From Cyclobacterium sp. (lineage in GTDB: Bacteria; Bacteroidota; Bacteroidia; Cytophagales; Cyclobacteriaceae), in assembly GCF_014762705.1 (NCBI RefSeq), contig NZ_JABURL010000111.1, positions 1 through 64,000 on the forward strand: a DNA stretch of 64,000 bases. Reading direction: 5' to 3'. The notes below the pieces were generated by a model, which was not told the origin of the DNA, made no database searches, and saw only the letters and a list, made by a program, of their open reading frames with translations. Shown here piece by piece: positions 1 to 8,808 of the stretch. The position numbers were made by a program, and so were the translations under genes. How positions within the stretch are numbered: the stretch's first letter is position 1; each line of letters opens with the position of its first letter.

Positions 1-199
1 ATAATTATTTAATAAAACAATAGTAAACAGAATAAAATAATAATAATCAAAATAGATCAACCTTTTTATGCTTTAAGGGGTTAGGGGTAATTATTTGTCA
101 ATTCCTCAAAATTTGATTATTATGCAATCGATTGCGCAGGTGCTGGTTCTTTTCACTGGACCCAAGCTTCAAATTCAAACATAAACCAACTTTATCGTC

Positions 200-1603
200 A
201 TGGAAAATAAATTTTCAAGAAGGTCATTTCTACATGCTGTCAGTTTGTTGGCAGCCGGAACAACCTTGACTGCCCCTTTAACGGGCTTTGGCATGAAAAG
301 GAAACTTAGAGTGACCCTGGTAGGAACAGGAGTCAGGGGTACCTCCTTCTGGGGGAGAAGACTGGTGGAACAATACTCAGATATTCTGGAGTTTGTCGGT
401 CTAAGTGATATCAATCCGGGCAGGTTAGACTATGCACTCGATTATATGAAGGTAGACTGTCCGACTTTTGTGGATTTTGATGAAATGCTAACCCAAACCA
501 AACCGGATTTGGTCATCGTCACCACCATGGACTCTACCCATCACGAGTTCATTATCAAAGGCCTGGAAGCCGGATGTGACGTGCTCACCGAAAAGCCCCT
601 GACCACGGATGAGGACAAATGTCAGCAGATACTGGAAGCAGAAAAAAAATCCGACAAAAATCTGATCGTAGGTTTCAATTACCGCTGGAGTCCTTATATA
701 ACCAAAATTAAAGAATTGCTTCAGAACAAGGAGATAGGTGAAGTTACTTCTGTTGATTTTCACTGGTACCTCAACATTCATCACGGAGCATCTTATTTCC
801 GGAGATGGCATGGAGTGACCGAAAACGGGGGATCACTTTGGGTACATAAGGCGACCCACCATTTTGACTTGTTGAATTGGTGGCTGGATTCTGACCCTGA
901 GGAAGTTTTTGCCTATGGTGCCCTGGAGCACTACGGCAGCAACGGTCCTTTTAGAGGGAAAAATTGCCGCTCCTGTGTACACAAAAATGACTGCAAGTAT
1001 TATTGGGACATCACCAAAAGCCAGCGTGATGTGAAGCTTTATGTGGAAAATGAGCACCATGATGGTTATTTCAGAGATGGCTGTGTTTACCGCCATGAAA
1101 TTGATATTTATGATAAGATGTCGGCCAATATCAAATATGCCAATAAGGCGGTGGTCAATTATTCCCTGACGACGTATAGTCCTTATGAAGGTTGGAAAAT
1201 AGCATTCAATGGTCAGAAGGGCAGAATTGATGCCTGGTTGGATATCCCTTTCATGAGCAATGAAACCATGGATCAGGAAGCCCTTCATGCGGCAGAAATG
1301 AACCAAAACAATGCAGGGGAGGACATGCACAGAGAGCCACTTGTATTGCATAAAAATTGGGAAAAACCACAGATCATACAGGTTGTCAGTGAACGTGGAG
1401 GTCACGGTGGTGGCGATAAAAGATTGCATGATAAAATCTTCAAAAATCCGGAAGCAGCAGACCCTTACAAACATGCCGCTGGATTACGGGATGGAATCAT
1501 GTCCGTAATGGTTGGTGTGGCGGCCAGAAACAGCATCAATTCCAACGGACCTGTTAAAATAGCAGACCTTACCAGTATCAAGCCCAGTCCAAACAGGGCA
1601 TAA
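200..1603 (+). CDS. Gfo/Idh/MocA-family oxidoreductase, Tat-exported
   Basis: 467-aa ORF; twin-arginine leader SRRSFLHAVSLLAAG; Rossmann LVGTGVRG; EKPLTTD motif typical of the family. Confidence 0.9.
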   Translation: MENKFSRRSFLHAVSLLAAGTTLTAPLTGFGMKRKLRVTLVGTGVRGTSFWGRRLVEQYSDILEFVGLSDINPGRLDYALDYMKVDCPTFVDFDEMLTQTKPDLVIVTTMDSTHHEFIIKGLEAGCDVLTEKPLTTDEDKCQQILEAEKKSDKNLIVGFNYRWSPYITKIKELLQNKEIGEVTSVDFHWYLNIHHGASYFRRWHGVTENGGSLWVHKATHHFDLLNWWLDSDPEEVFAYGALEHYGSNGPFRGKNCRSCVHKNDCKYYWDITKSQRDVKLYVENEHHDGYFRDGCVYRHEIDIYDKMSANIKYANKAVVNYSLTTYSPYEGWKIAFNGQKGRIDAWLDIPFMSNETMDQEALHAAEMNQNNAGEDMHREPLVLHKNWEKPQIIQVVSERGGHGGGDKRLHDKIFKNPEAADPYKHAAGLRDGIMSVMVGVAARNSINSNGPVKIADLTSIKPSPNRA

Positions 1604-1618
1604 ATTCATTTTATTTTT

Positions 1619-1660
1619 CCCCTCCATCAAGGTAAAAATTACCCATGGAGGGGTTTTTTT
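1619..1660 (+). terminator. Rho-independent terminator
   Basis: CCCCTCCAT...ATGGAGGGG stem followed by TTTTTTT, just after the 200-1603 CDS. Confidence 0.8.
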
Positions 1661-1815
1661 GTATTCTTTCCATAATTAAATTATTTTCACCGTATGAAAT
1701 CGACACGATTAAAACCATCATTAATCACACTGGACAATGATTATTTTAATCGTCAAAGATTCCATAGCTTGACCCGACTAATCGGGGTGACCTGTTAAAA
1801 GCAAATTAAAAACAC

Positions 1816-2202
1816 ATGAAAATAGAACATTTAGCACTCAACGTACACCATCCTCAGGCGATTTCAGACTGGTATGAAAAAAACCTGGGGTTAACGGTGG
1901 TTAAAAAAATGGATAAAGCCCCTTTCATGACTTTTTTGGCCGACGACAGTGGCAAAGTCATGATCGAACTTTACCAAAATGCCAAAGCATCGGTTTTGGA
2001 CTATGCCAATCTCAATCCCCTGATGCTACACCTGGCTTTCGTATCAGAAAACCCGGATGATGAAAAGAAACGTTTGGTAGCAGCTGGTGCGGAATTGATC
2101 AGCGATGATACCCTGGAAGATGGTACCCGGTTGCTGATGCTTAGGGATCCCTGGGGTCTGGCCATTCAATTCTGTAAAAGGGCCAAACCCATGCTTAAAT
2201 AA
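1816..2202 (+). CDS. VOC-family (glyoxalase-like) protein
   Basis: MKIEHLALNVHHPQAISDWYEKNLGL and C-terminal LRDPWGLAIQF, typical VOC fold signatures. Confidence 0.85.
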   Translation: MKIEHLALNVHHPQAISDWYEKNLGLTVVKKMDKAPFMTFLADDSGKVMIELYQNAKASVLDYANLNPLMLHLAFVSENPDDEKKRLVAAGAELISDDTLEDGTRLLMLRDPWGLAIQFCKRAKPMLK

Positions 2203-2204
2203 AC

Positions 2205-3095
2205 TTATTTCCTGGCCGGCCTGGTGTTTTTCAATTGGAAATTACGGGTAATGTTGAAGCCAAAATGGATGTCTCCATTGAAAAAATCACCCTTAGTGGA
2301 AGGTATAAATCCTGTTTCTGTCATTTGTTGGGCATTGGTCAGGTGCAATTGAAACACATGGCCTCCGGTTTCAATATCAACTCCTATGGCCAGAGGATGG
2401 GTGTTTCCATTTTCCTGCTCTGTAAACCGGTGATAATATTCAATATTTAAGTGAATGCTTTTGGTAATCTGGTAACTCAATCCTGCCCCCATTGCCAGTA
2501 AAGCGTTTGGGTCTGTCCTTTCCCGGACCAGGTTACGGTGGATATAAGTGGGCATCAGTTGAATAGAAGCCTTTTGATTCAGCTTGCTGGCTACTAATAA
2601 TTGATGGGCATATTGCAACCTTCTATTCAGGTTCATGGGAATCTCCGGACGGCGGATAGTGTTGATGGAAGCATTAGAAAGCCAAACCAGGGTTATTGGC
2701 AGTTTGATTTTACCCTTGCTTTGTTGATAAAGGCTGATTTTAACAAATCCATCATACATTTTGTTGAAAGAATTTCTTCCTATCCCCAGGGTAAGCCAAT
2801 CCTCCCATGCATAATCCAATCCCAACCGCATATTGGCCTGATCCATGCCAAAGAATTGATAGGCACCAGAATTGATCCTTCCAAAGCGGTGGGAAATTAA
2901 AAATTCCAAATTCCCCTTTTTCCTGGTTTCAACCGTATGGCCGTTGATCAACCTGATGGCTTTAAAGGTGGAGGTGGGCGTATTCCATTCGGTTTCATCT
3001 TCTTCCCTGAGCTGGTCCAATAAATTGTCCTGCGCCAATGTGCTGAGAAAAAGAAAATAAAAGATCAGGGAAATTACCAGTATTTTGTTTGTCAT
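2205..3095 (-). CDS. DUF5777-like outer-membrane beta-barrel protein
   Basis: Signal peptide; alternating beta pattern with NGHTVETRKKGNLEFLISHRFG; ATGA overlap with YceI gene. Confidence 0.65.
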   Translation of the reverse strand: MTNKILVISLIFYFLFLSTLAQDNLLDQLREEDETEWNTPTSTFKAIRLINGHTVETRKKGNLEFLISHRFGRINSGAYQFFGMDQANMRLGLDYAWEDWLTLGIGRNSFNKMYDGFVKISLYQQSKGKIKLPITLVWLSNASINTIRRPEIPMNLNRRLQYAHQLLVASKLNQKASIQLMPTYIHRNLVRERTDPNALLAMGAGLSYQITKSIHLNIEYYHRFTEQENGNTHPLAIGVDIETGGHVFQLHLTNAQQMTETGFIPSTKGDFFNGDIHFGFNITRNFQLKNTRPARK

Positions 3096-3634
3096 CGGTC
3101 TGTTTTTTCAAATACAAAGCTTACAGTTACCTTTACCTCTTCCGCAATGTTATAAAATAGCACCTTTGGTATCTGAATGTCATAATCTTCGAGTTTTACC
3201 GGAAAAACGGCGTCCATGATGATTTGGTCACGCGTGAAATTGATATTACCAGGAACCCGTACTTTATTGGTTTGGCCATGAATGGTTAAATTGCCTTCAG
3301 CCAAAACCTCCTGGGATCCGGATCTCTCCCGCTCATAGCCGCTCAGTTTTCCTTCAAAGGTGGCTTCTGGATAGGTATGCGATTCCATGAATTTGTCATT
3401 AAAATGTTCCTGCATCAGGGATTTCGGGAATTGGAAGGCTTTAATGGGTACCAGAAAGGCCAGGTTGCCAGTTTGTTCATTAAATAAACCGGTCGGGGCA
3501 TTGTTTACAGCCTGAATATCTTCCACCGGGGCACTGCTAAAGAACTCAATTTCCCCCGACACCGTTTTGTGTCCCTGGGCTTGAAGGGACTGTGATAACA
3601 GGAAAATAAAGATGGTTATACAGCAATTTTTCAT
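3092..3634 (-). CDS. YceI-family protein
   Basis: Signal peptide; SGEIEFFSSAPVEDIQAVNN and ATFEGKLSGYE, YceI-like lipocalin pattern. Confidence 0.8.
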   Translation of the reverse strand: MKNCCITIFIFLLSQSLQAQGHKTVSGEIEFFSSAPVEDIQAVNNAPTGLFNEQTGNLAFLVPIKAFQFPKSLMQEHFNDKFMESHTYPEATFEGKLSGYERERSGSQEVLAEGNLTIHGQTNKVRVPGNINFTRDQIIMDAVFPVKLEDYDIQIPKVLFYNIAEEVKVTVSFVFEKTDR

Positions 3635-3640
3635 AATAGG

Positions 3641-4006
3641 TTAATTATCCAATGCGCCGTTTTCCACCCAACAGTAGATGGATTCTAATTCGGCGGCAGT
3701 CAATTGTTTGCCTGATTCCGGGGCTGGCATAAAACCACTTTGGGTAAAATTCCTTATCTGATTCGCATACTGAATAATATTTTCGGGAACAGAGAGGTTT
3801 ACTCGCTCTGATCCCGATACATGGCATCCGGAAATGGCACAATTCTGGTTAATAATGGGTATGATATCACCTGAGAGTGAGGCGGACTCCTCGCCACACC
3901 GCTCTTCCTCAGGCAATAAATCAGCTTCATTTTCAGTGGTACAAGAGAATAATGTACACGCAAGCAATACCCATAAGCAGGGTAAATAAAAGTTTTTAAT
4001 AGCCAT
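3641..4006 (-). CDS. Small secreted lipoprotein with c-type haem-like motif (CX4CH)
   Basis: Start trimmed to MAIKNFYLP; lipobox-like LFSCTT; NCAISGCH; C-terminal ESIYCWVENGA typical of cytochrome-c-like domains. Confidence 0.6.
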   Translation of the reverse strand: MAIKNFYLPCLWVLLACTLFSCTTENEADLLPEEERCGEESASLSGDIIPIINQNCAISGCHVSGSERVNLSVPENIIQYANQIRNFTQSGFMPAPESGKQLTAAELESIYCWVENGALDN

Positions 4007-4502
4007 CATTATTGTTGTTATCTGGATTGGAGTCATTGGGCATATTTGCTGTGGCATTGTCACCAATATTTCCCTGAGCAATCAAGGTAGACATGGCAGT
4101 TGAACTTAAATGTACGTTGGCATGCCCGTCAAAATTCAGGAGTTCTTCATAGTTGATGGCGGTGCCATCGCCGGTTTGGGTAACAGTAGTTTCACTGACT
4201 CCGCTAGCACCATCTACATTGTTCAATCCAATGGCGATACCACCACCTTCGCTGGCAGAATTGTTGTGGATATGGGCTGGGTGAGAATTTCCGGCCTCAG
4301 TCCCCTCCAATTCAATCCGGATTAAAGTGCTTGTTTCACTTTCTTTGGTAAAAGTGATGGTGCCCTGTATCATGGGATCCGACACCGAATTCAATACATA
4401 CTCTTTTTGGATAACCCGGGGGCCATCATCATTTTTTTCACAGGCGACTGTGAAAAAAGCAAGCAGGATAAACATGTTAAGCGTTAATTTGGTCGTTTTC
4501 AT
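3996..4502 (-). CDS. CHRD-domain lipoprotein
   Basis: Lipobox AFFTVACEK; GNSHPAHIHNNSASEGGGIAIGLNNVDG matches CHRD-type His motif. Confidence 0.75.
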   Translation of the reverse strand: MKTTKLTLNMFILLAFFTVACEKNDDGPRVIQKEYVLNSVSDPMIQGTITFTKESETSTLIRIELEGTEAGNSHPAHIHNNSASEGGGIAIGLNNVDGASGVSETTVTQTGDGTAINYEELLNFDGHANVHLSSTAMSTLIAQGNIGDNATANMPNDSNPDNNNNDGY

Positions 4503-4514
4503 GATTTCTGATGT

Positions 4515-5699
4515 TTAAAATTTTAATTTTTGATTTGAGGGATAATATTTGATACCAAAGAAGATTCCTGTACTTTTCAAATCCAGGTTTCCTTCCCCGA
4601 TACCCACCAGGGGTAAGCGATAATAAGGTTCCACATGGACAGCCAATTTTCTACTCAGCCTTCTTTCATAGCCAAAGCCGATGTTCCAAATACCAAATAC
4701 ATGTTGGTTATTCCCGGTTATTTCCAATTCCTCGGAATAAGGATTGCCTCCATAATTTTCATAGGTCAAAGTATAGTTTTCCTTCATCATGAAATAGGAA
4801 GACAGACCTGTACTTATAAACCATTTGTCATTTGCACCCATTATGGGGTAATACCTGAAATTAACTGGCACTTCAAGTATCCAACAATCACCTCTTAAGG
4901 ATTGATGGGCTGCATATCCTTCCCAGTAGCCAGGGCCCTGTTGGTAGGTCTTTTTTGAATGCATGGCACCCGTGGAAATGCTCCACCTTTCACTGAGAAA
5001 ATATTCCAGGCTTACACCAATGCTTCGGCCAAAGGGTGGAAAATTCGTATACCTGACTGCACTGATGTCTGGAGAAACCTGAAAGCCAAGGGCAATATTG
5101 TTTTTTAGATTATCTGGTGAAACTCCTTTTATTGGGATAAATGCAGTTGTTTGGATTTCGAGTTTTGGGGATTTGAGCCCAATCCGGTTAAATTTCTCAA
5201 ACACCTTGTTTTTTGCATTCGGGTCCAAATTAAAATCACTTGGAGCCAGCCTTTCATTGGTCAGGTTTAGGTCTGAAATGGCAGGATAAAATGGAGCATT
5301 ACCGGAAACAGCGGTGTTTTCCCTAGATTCTTTTTCTTCTCTGGCCGGGGACAGGGCTGCTGAGGTAAAACTTAAATCTTTAATTTTTATTTCTATATTT
5401 TTATAAGGATCTAATTGGGTTAACAGGGAAGAAGAGGAGATCGAGGTGGTTTCAGGGCTTGCCGGAATATGCCTGTAAGTAGCCTCCATCCAAACAGTGA
5501 AAGTAAGACTGGCAAGCAGCAGTAATCCTAAAAGGATCCATTTGTGTCCATTCAGGGGTTGGGCCACCTTTTTCTGGTCCAGCATCTTTTCCATTTTATT
5601 CCAGTCTTCCGGAACAAAGGGGATTTCAGGGGAGGAGGATAATTTTTTCAAGAAATCATCCAGCTCTTTATCACTCATGTTTGATACTCGCTTCTTCAT
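4515..5699 (-). CDS. N-terminally membrane-anchored outer-membrane beta-barrel protein, sigma-factor linked
   Basis: Cytoplasmic N-terminus, single TM (WILLGLLLLASLTFTVW), C-terminal porin-like barrel; overlaps the sigma gene. Confidence 0.65.
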   Translation of the reverse strand: MKKRVSNMSDKELDDFLKKLSSSPEIPFVPEDWNKMEKMLDQKKVAQPLNGHKWILLGLLLLASLTFTVWMEATYRHIPASPETTSISSSSLLTQLDPYKNIEIKIKDLSFTSAALSPAREEKESRENTAVSGNAPFYPAISDLNLTNERLAPSDFNLDPNAKNKVFEKFNRIGLKSPKLEIQTTAFIPIKGVSPDNLKNNIALGFQVSPDISAVRYTNFPPFGRSIGVSLEYFLSERWSISTGAMHSKKTYQQGPGYWEGYAAHQSLRGDCWILEVPVNFRYYPIMGANDKWFISTGLSSYFMMKENYTLTYENYGGNPYSEELEITGNNQHVFGIWNIGFGYERRLSRKLAVHVEPYYRLPLVGIGEGNLDLKSTGIFFGIKYYPSNQKLKF

Positions 5700-6234
5700 G
5701 ATTTCTATTGGTTAACATAGCCCTTAGCTTTTGCCTCGCCCTGTGAAGGTTTGATTTTGAGGTTCCTGTAGAGATGCCCAGCATCTCCGCTATTTCCTGA
5801 TGTTCATAACCTTCTATGACATAAAGGTTAAACACGGTTCTGTACCTGATGGGTAAAGCCTGTATAAGTTCAATCATTTCCATATATTTCAGGTCGTCAG
5901 TGGCACTTTTCCCCGAATCCGGAATTTCTGAAATATGTTCCAGACCCAAATGACCGGAGTGATTCAGGTTTTTTTTATGGTAATTGATGGCTCCGTTGAT
6001 CAATATTCTCCTAAACCACAGCGTAAAAGGACGCTGGGTATCGTACCGGTCAATGTGTTGAAAGACATTCAGGTATCCATCGTGAAGGATTTCCAAACTT
6101 TCTTCCCTATTGGCTGCGTACCGGAGACAAATACTCATGCCATAACTGTAAAACTGCTTGTACAGCATCTCCTGACATTTCCGGTCTCCACCTGAAATTC
6201 CATTCAAAAGCTTGTTTGACAGGTATTTTTCCAC
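5671..6234 (-). CDS. ECF-type RNA polymerase sigma factor
   Basis: Sigma-70 region 2 and 4 signatures (FTLWFRRILINGAINYHKK; YRTVFNLYVIEGYEHQEIAEMLGISTGTSKSNLHRARQKL). Confidence 0.95.
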   Translation of the reverse strand: MEKYLSNKLLNGISGGDRKCQEMLYKQFYSYGMSICLRYAANREESLEILHDGYLNVFQHIDRYDTQRPFTLWFRRILINGAINYHKKNLNHSGHLGLEHISEIPDSGKSATDDLKYMEMIELIQALPIRYRTVFNLYVIEGYEHQEIAEMLGISTGTSKSNLHRARQKLRAMLTNRNHEEASIKHE

Positions 6235-6462
6235 AGTTGCTGGGTTTGTATCTGCCTATACAATACATAAAGCAGATGGGTTGCGTGGGACTAATTAATT
6301 TACAAAATATTTATGGCTATTCTTGAAAAAAATCCAAACAACCTCAATGAAAGTTGATATCAGGCCATTTTTAAGTTGTACAGAGCAAACCACTGAACAC
6401 AATTTACTGCGTATTTTGTGGAATTTGCTTTAAATTGATTTTTGGACCTGAATGCCGGGTAA

Positions 6463-8328
6463 TTGGAGTTGAAAAAAAGAAAAGTAACCATAACCATGAA
6501 AGGATTCCGAATAGTCTCAACATTTCTACTTTTGATGATTGGCTTTTCCCTGTATGGGCAAAGGCAAATGGAGTACCTGGACAGAGGTTTGGTAGCCGTG
6601 AAAAATGAAACCGGTGGAATATTTTTGAGTTGGCGTTTGTTGGGAGATGAGCCCGTGGATACGGGATTTGACCTGTATAGGAAATACCCTGGTGAAAAGG
6701 CGGAAAAAATCAACAGTGTTCCAATAACCGAAGCAACTAATTTTGAGGATGGGCAGGCTGATCTCAGTCGTAACCCCGGTTATTCTATCAAAAGCACAAC
6801 CCAGAGAAAAAGCCGGGAAGTAACTGTTTGGGAGAAAGAATACCTTGAAATTCCTTTAAAAACCCCGGAGGGTTATCGCCCTAATGACACTTCTGTAGGG
6901 GATTTGACAGGAGATGGGCAGTACGAATTGGTAGTACACATGACCGGCAGGTCCAGGGACAATTCCCAGGATGGGTTTACGGATCCGCCTATACTGCAAG
7001 CATATACCCTGGAAGGAAATATGCTTTGGGAAATCAATTTGGGTATCAATATCAGGGAAGGAGCACACTATACCCAATTCATGGTATATGACCTGGATGG
7101 GGATGGGATTGCGGAGATTGCCTGTAAAACAGCCGATGGAAGTAAGGATGCCCTGGGGCAGGTGATAGGAGATGATAGCAGAGACTGGAGAAATGAGGAC
7201 GGTAAAATCCTGGATGGGCCCGAATATTTGACTGTTTTTTCCGGCAGGACAGGAGAGGCTTTATCTACGGTTGATTATATCCCTGGCAGAGGTGATTTGT
7301 GCGGCTGGGGAGGTGAAGGTGGCAATGCGGGGAATGACTGCAATGGAAACAGGGTGGACCGGTTTTTAGCCGGGGTAGCTTATCTGGATGGATCAAGCCC
7401 TTCATTATTAATGGCCAGGGGATATTACGGCAGGTCAGTGGTAGCTGCCTGGGATTTTAAAAAAGGGGAACTACAGTCGAGGTGGGTTTTTGACTCAGAA
7501 GGCAGGGAAAATCCTTTTTCGGGGCAGGGAAATCATAGCCTGAGCATCAATGATATTGATCTTGACGGGAAAGATGAGATCGTTTATGGAGCCATGGTCA
7601 TTGATGATGATGGCAGCGGGTTTTATAGTACCGGACTAAGACATGGGGATGCCCTGCATGTCAGCCGGTTTCATCCGGAGCAGGCAGATCAGTTGGTCTG
7701 GGGCATACACGAAAATGAAACCAATGAAGCCGGATATGGGGTAGCCTTGTTCAATGCCCGCAATGGAGAAATAGTATGGGGCCATGAAGAGGGGAAAGAT
7801 GTTGGAAGGGGCCTGGCAGCTGATATTGATCCCAGGCACAAGGGGGCAGAATACTGGTGGAACGGATCCCATGGTTTGTTCAATTATCAGGGTGAGGAAA
7901 TCAGTCAGAAGCCGAACAGTATCAATTTCGCCATCTGGTGGGATGGAGACCTGTTGAGAGAATTGTTGGATAAAAACCACATAGACAAATGGGATTATAA
8001 AAATCAAAGCCTGCAACGCTTAATGACGGCTGAAGGCTGCCTGTCCAACAATGGCTCCAAATCCACACCAGCTTTGGCTGCAGATATGCTGGGCGATTGG
8101 CGGGAAGAGGTTGTTTTCAGAACAGCCGACAATCAGGCTCTAAGGATATTTACGACCCAATTGTCCTCTCCCCATCGATTTACTACCCTGATGCACAACC
8201 CACAATACCGCCTGAGCATTGCCTGGCAAAATGTGGGATACAACCAACCCGCGCATACAGATTATTACCTGGGTGTAGATATGTCTTCACCCGGAAGGAA
8301 AGAAATCAGCATTATCAGGAAAAAATAA
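6463..8328 (+). CDS. PL11-like rhamnogalacturonan lyase
   Basis: RGLVAVKNETGGIFLSWRLLGDEP, repeated D-x-D-G Ca-binding motifs (DLDGDGIAEI, DIDLDGKDEI), ARGYYGRSVVAAWDF; probable start at the internal Met MKGFRIVS. Confidence 0.88.
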   Translation: MELKKRKVTITMKGFRIVSTFLLLMIGFSLYGQRQMEYLDRGLVAVKNETGGIFLSWRLLGDEPVDTGFDLYRKYPGEKAEKINSVPITEATNFEDGQADLSRNPGYSIKSTTQRKSREVTVWEKEYLEIPLKTPEGYRPNDTSVGDLTGDGQYELVVHMTGRSRDNSQDGFTDPPILQAYTLEGNMLWEINLGINIREGAHYTQFMVYDLDGDGIAEIACKTADGSKDALGQVIGDDSRDWRNEDGKILDGPEYLTVFSGRTGEALSTVDYIPGRGDLCGWGGEGGNAGNDCNGNRVDRFLAGVAYLDGSSPSLLMARGYYGRSVVAAWDFKKGELQSRWVFDSEGRENPFSGQGNHSLSINDIDLDGKDEIVYGAMVIDDDGSGFYSTGLRHGDALHVSRFHPEQADQLVWGIHENETNEAGYGVALFNARNGEIVWGHEEGKDVGRGLAADIDPRHKGAEYWWNGSHGLFNYQGEEISQKPNSINFAIWWDGDLLRELLDKNHIDKWDYKNQSLQRLMTAEGCLSNNGSKSTPALAADMLGDWREEVVFRTADNQALRIFTTQLSSPHRFTTLMHNPQYRLSIAWQNVGYNQPAHTDYYLGVDMSSPGRKEISIIRKK

Positions 8329-8402
8329 ATTTTTTTATTTTTTTCAGGACAAATCAATATTAACCTGCGTACAGGTAAATGAACCTAAACCAAATCCTAT
8401 TT

Positions 8403-8627
8403 ATGAAAAGCAAATGGTTGTTTTTGCCGGATATTTTTTTGGTCTTGCTGATTTGCATGACCTGTGAACGCAATGAAATGACCCATTTGGAGGAAAATCC
8501 GGAATTTACTGTTCAGGGTGAACAGCTTAGACCGGTCAATCAGCAGGAAATAAAAGCTAATAAGCAACAATTGGAAGTCGATTGGAGTAAGTTGTATTAC
8601 AGGGTTCAGGAAAAGACTGAAAATTAA
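8403..8627 (+). CDS. Small putative lipoprotein
   Basis: MKSKW leader with lipobox-like ICMTCERN; followed by a strong terminator. Confidence 0.4.
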   Translation: MKSKWLFLPDIFLVLLICMTCERNEMTHLEENPEFTVQGEQLRPVNQQEIKANKQQLEVDWSKLYYRVQEKTEN

Positions 8628-8682
8628 TCTCAAATGATATTATAGATTAAGTTGGTGATTTTTTAATTGTTCTTTTTTGGAG

Positions 8683-8712
8683 AAGGTAAGTGCATCTGCA
8701 CTTACCTTTTTT
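8683..8712 (+). terminator. Rho-independent terminator
   Basis: AAGGTAAGTGCA-TC-TGCACTTACCTT perfect stem with trailing T-run. Confidence 0.8.
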
Positions 8713-8808
8713 CCACTCAAAGTAAAAAAGAAGGGACTAACCCTTTATGTATTTGAATTGATTCCTTTTTTAATTACTTTGTTCTGAAAATGAAGGCTGC
8801 TGGCAAAA

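Noticed and set aside
833-1474. 213-aa minus-strand ORF opposite the oxidoreductase
   Set aside because: Lies fully antisense to a convincing CDS and has low-complexity Ile/Phe-rich composition typical of shadow ORFs.
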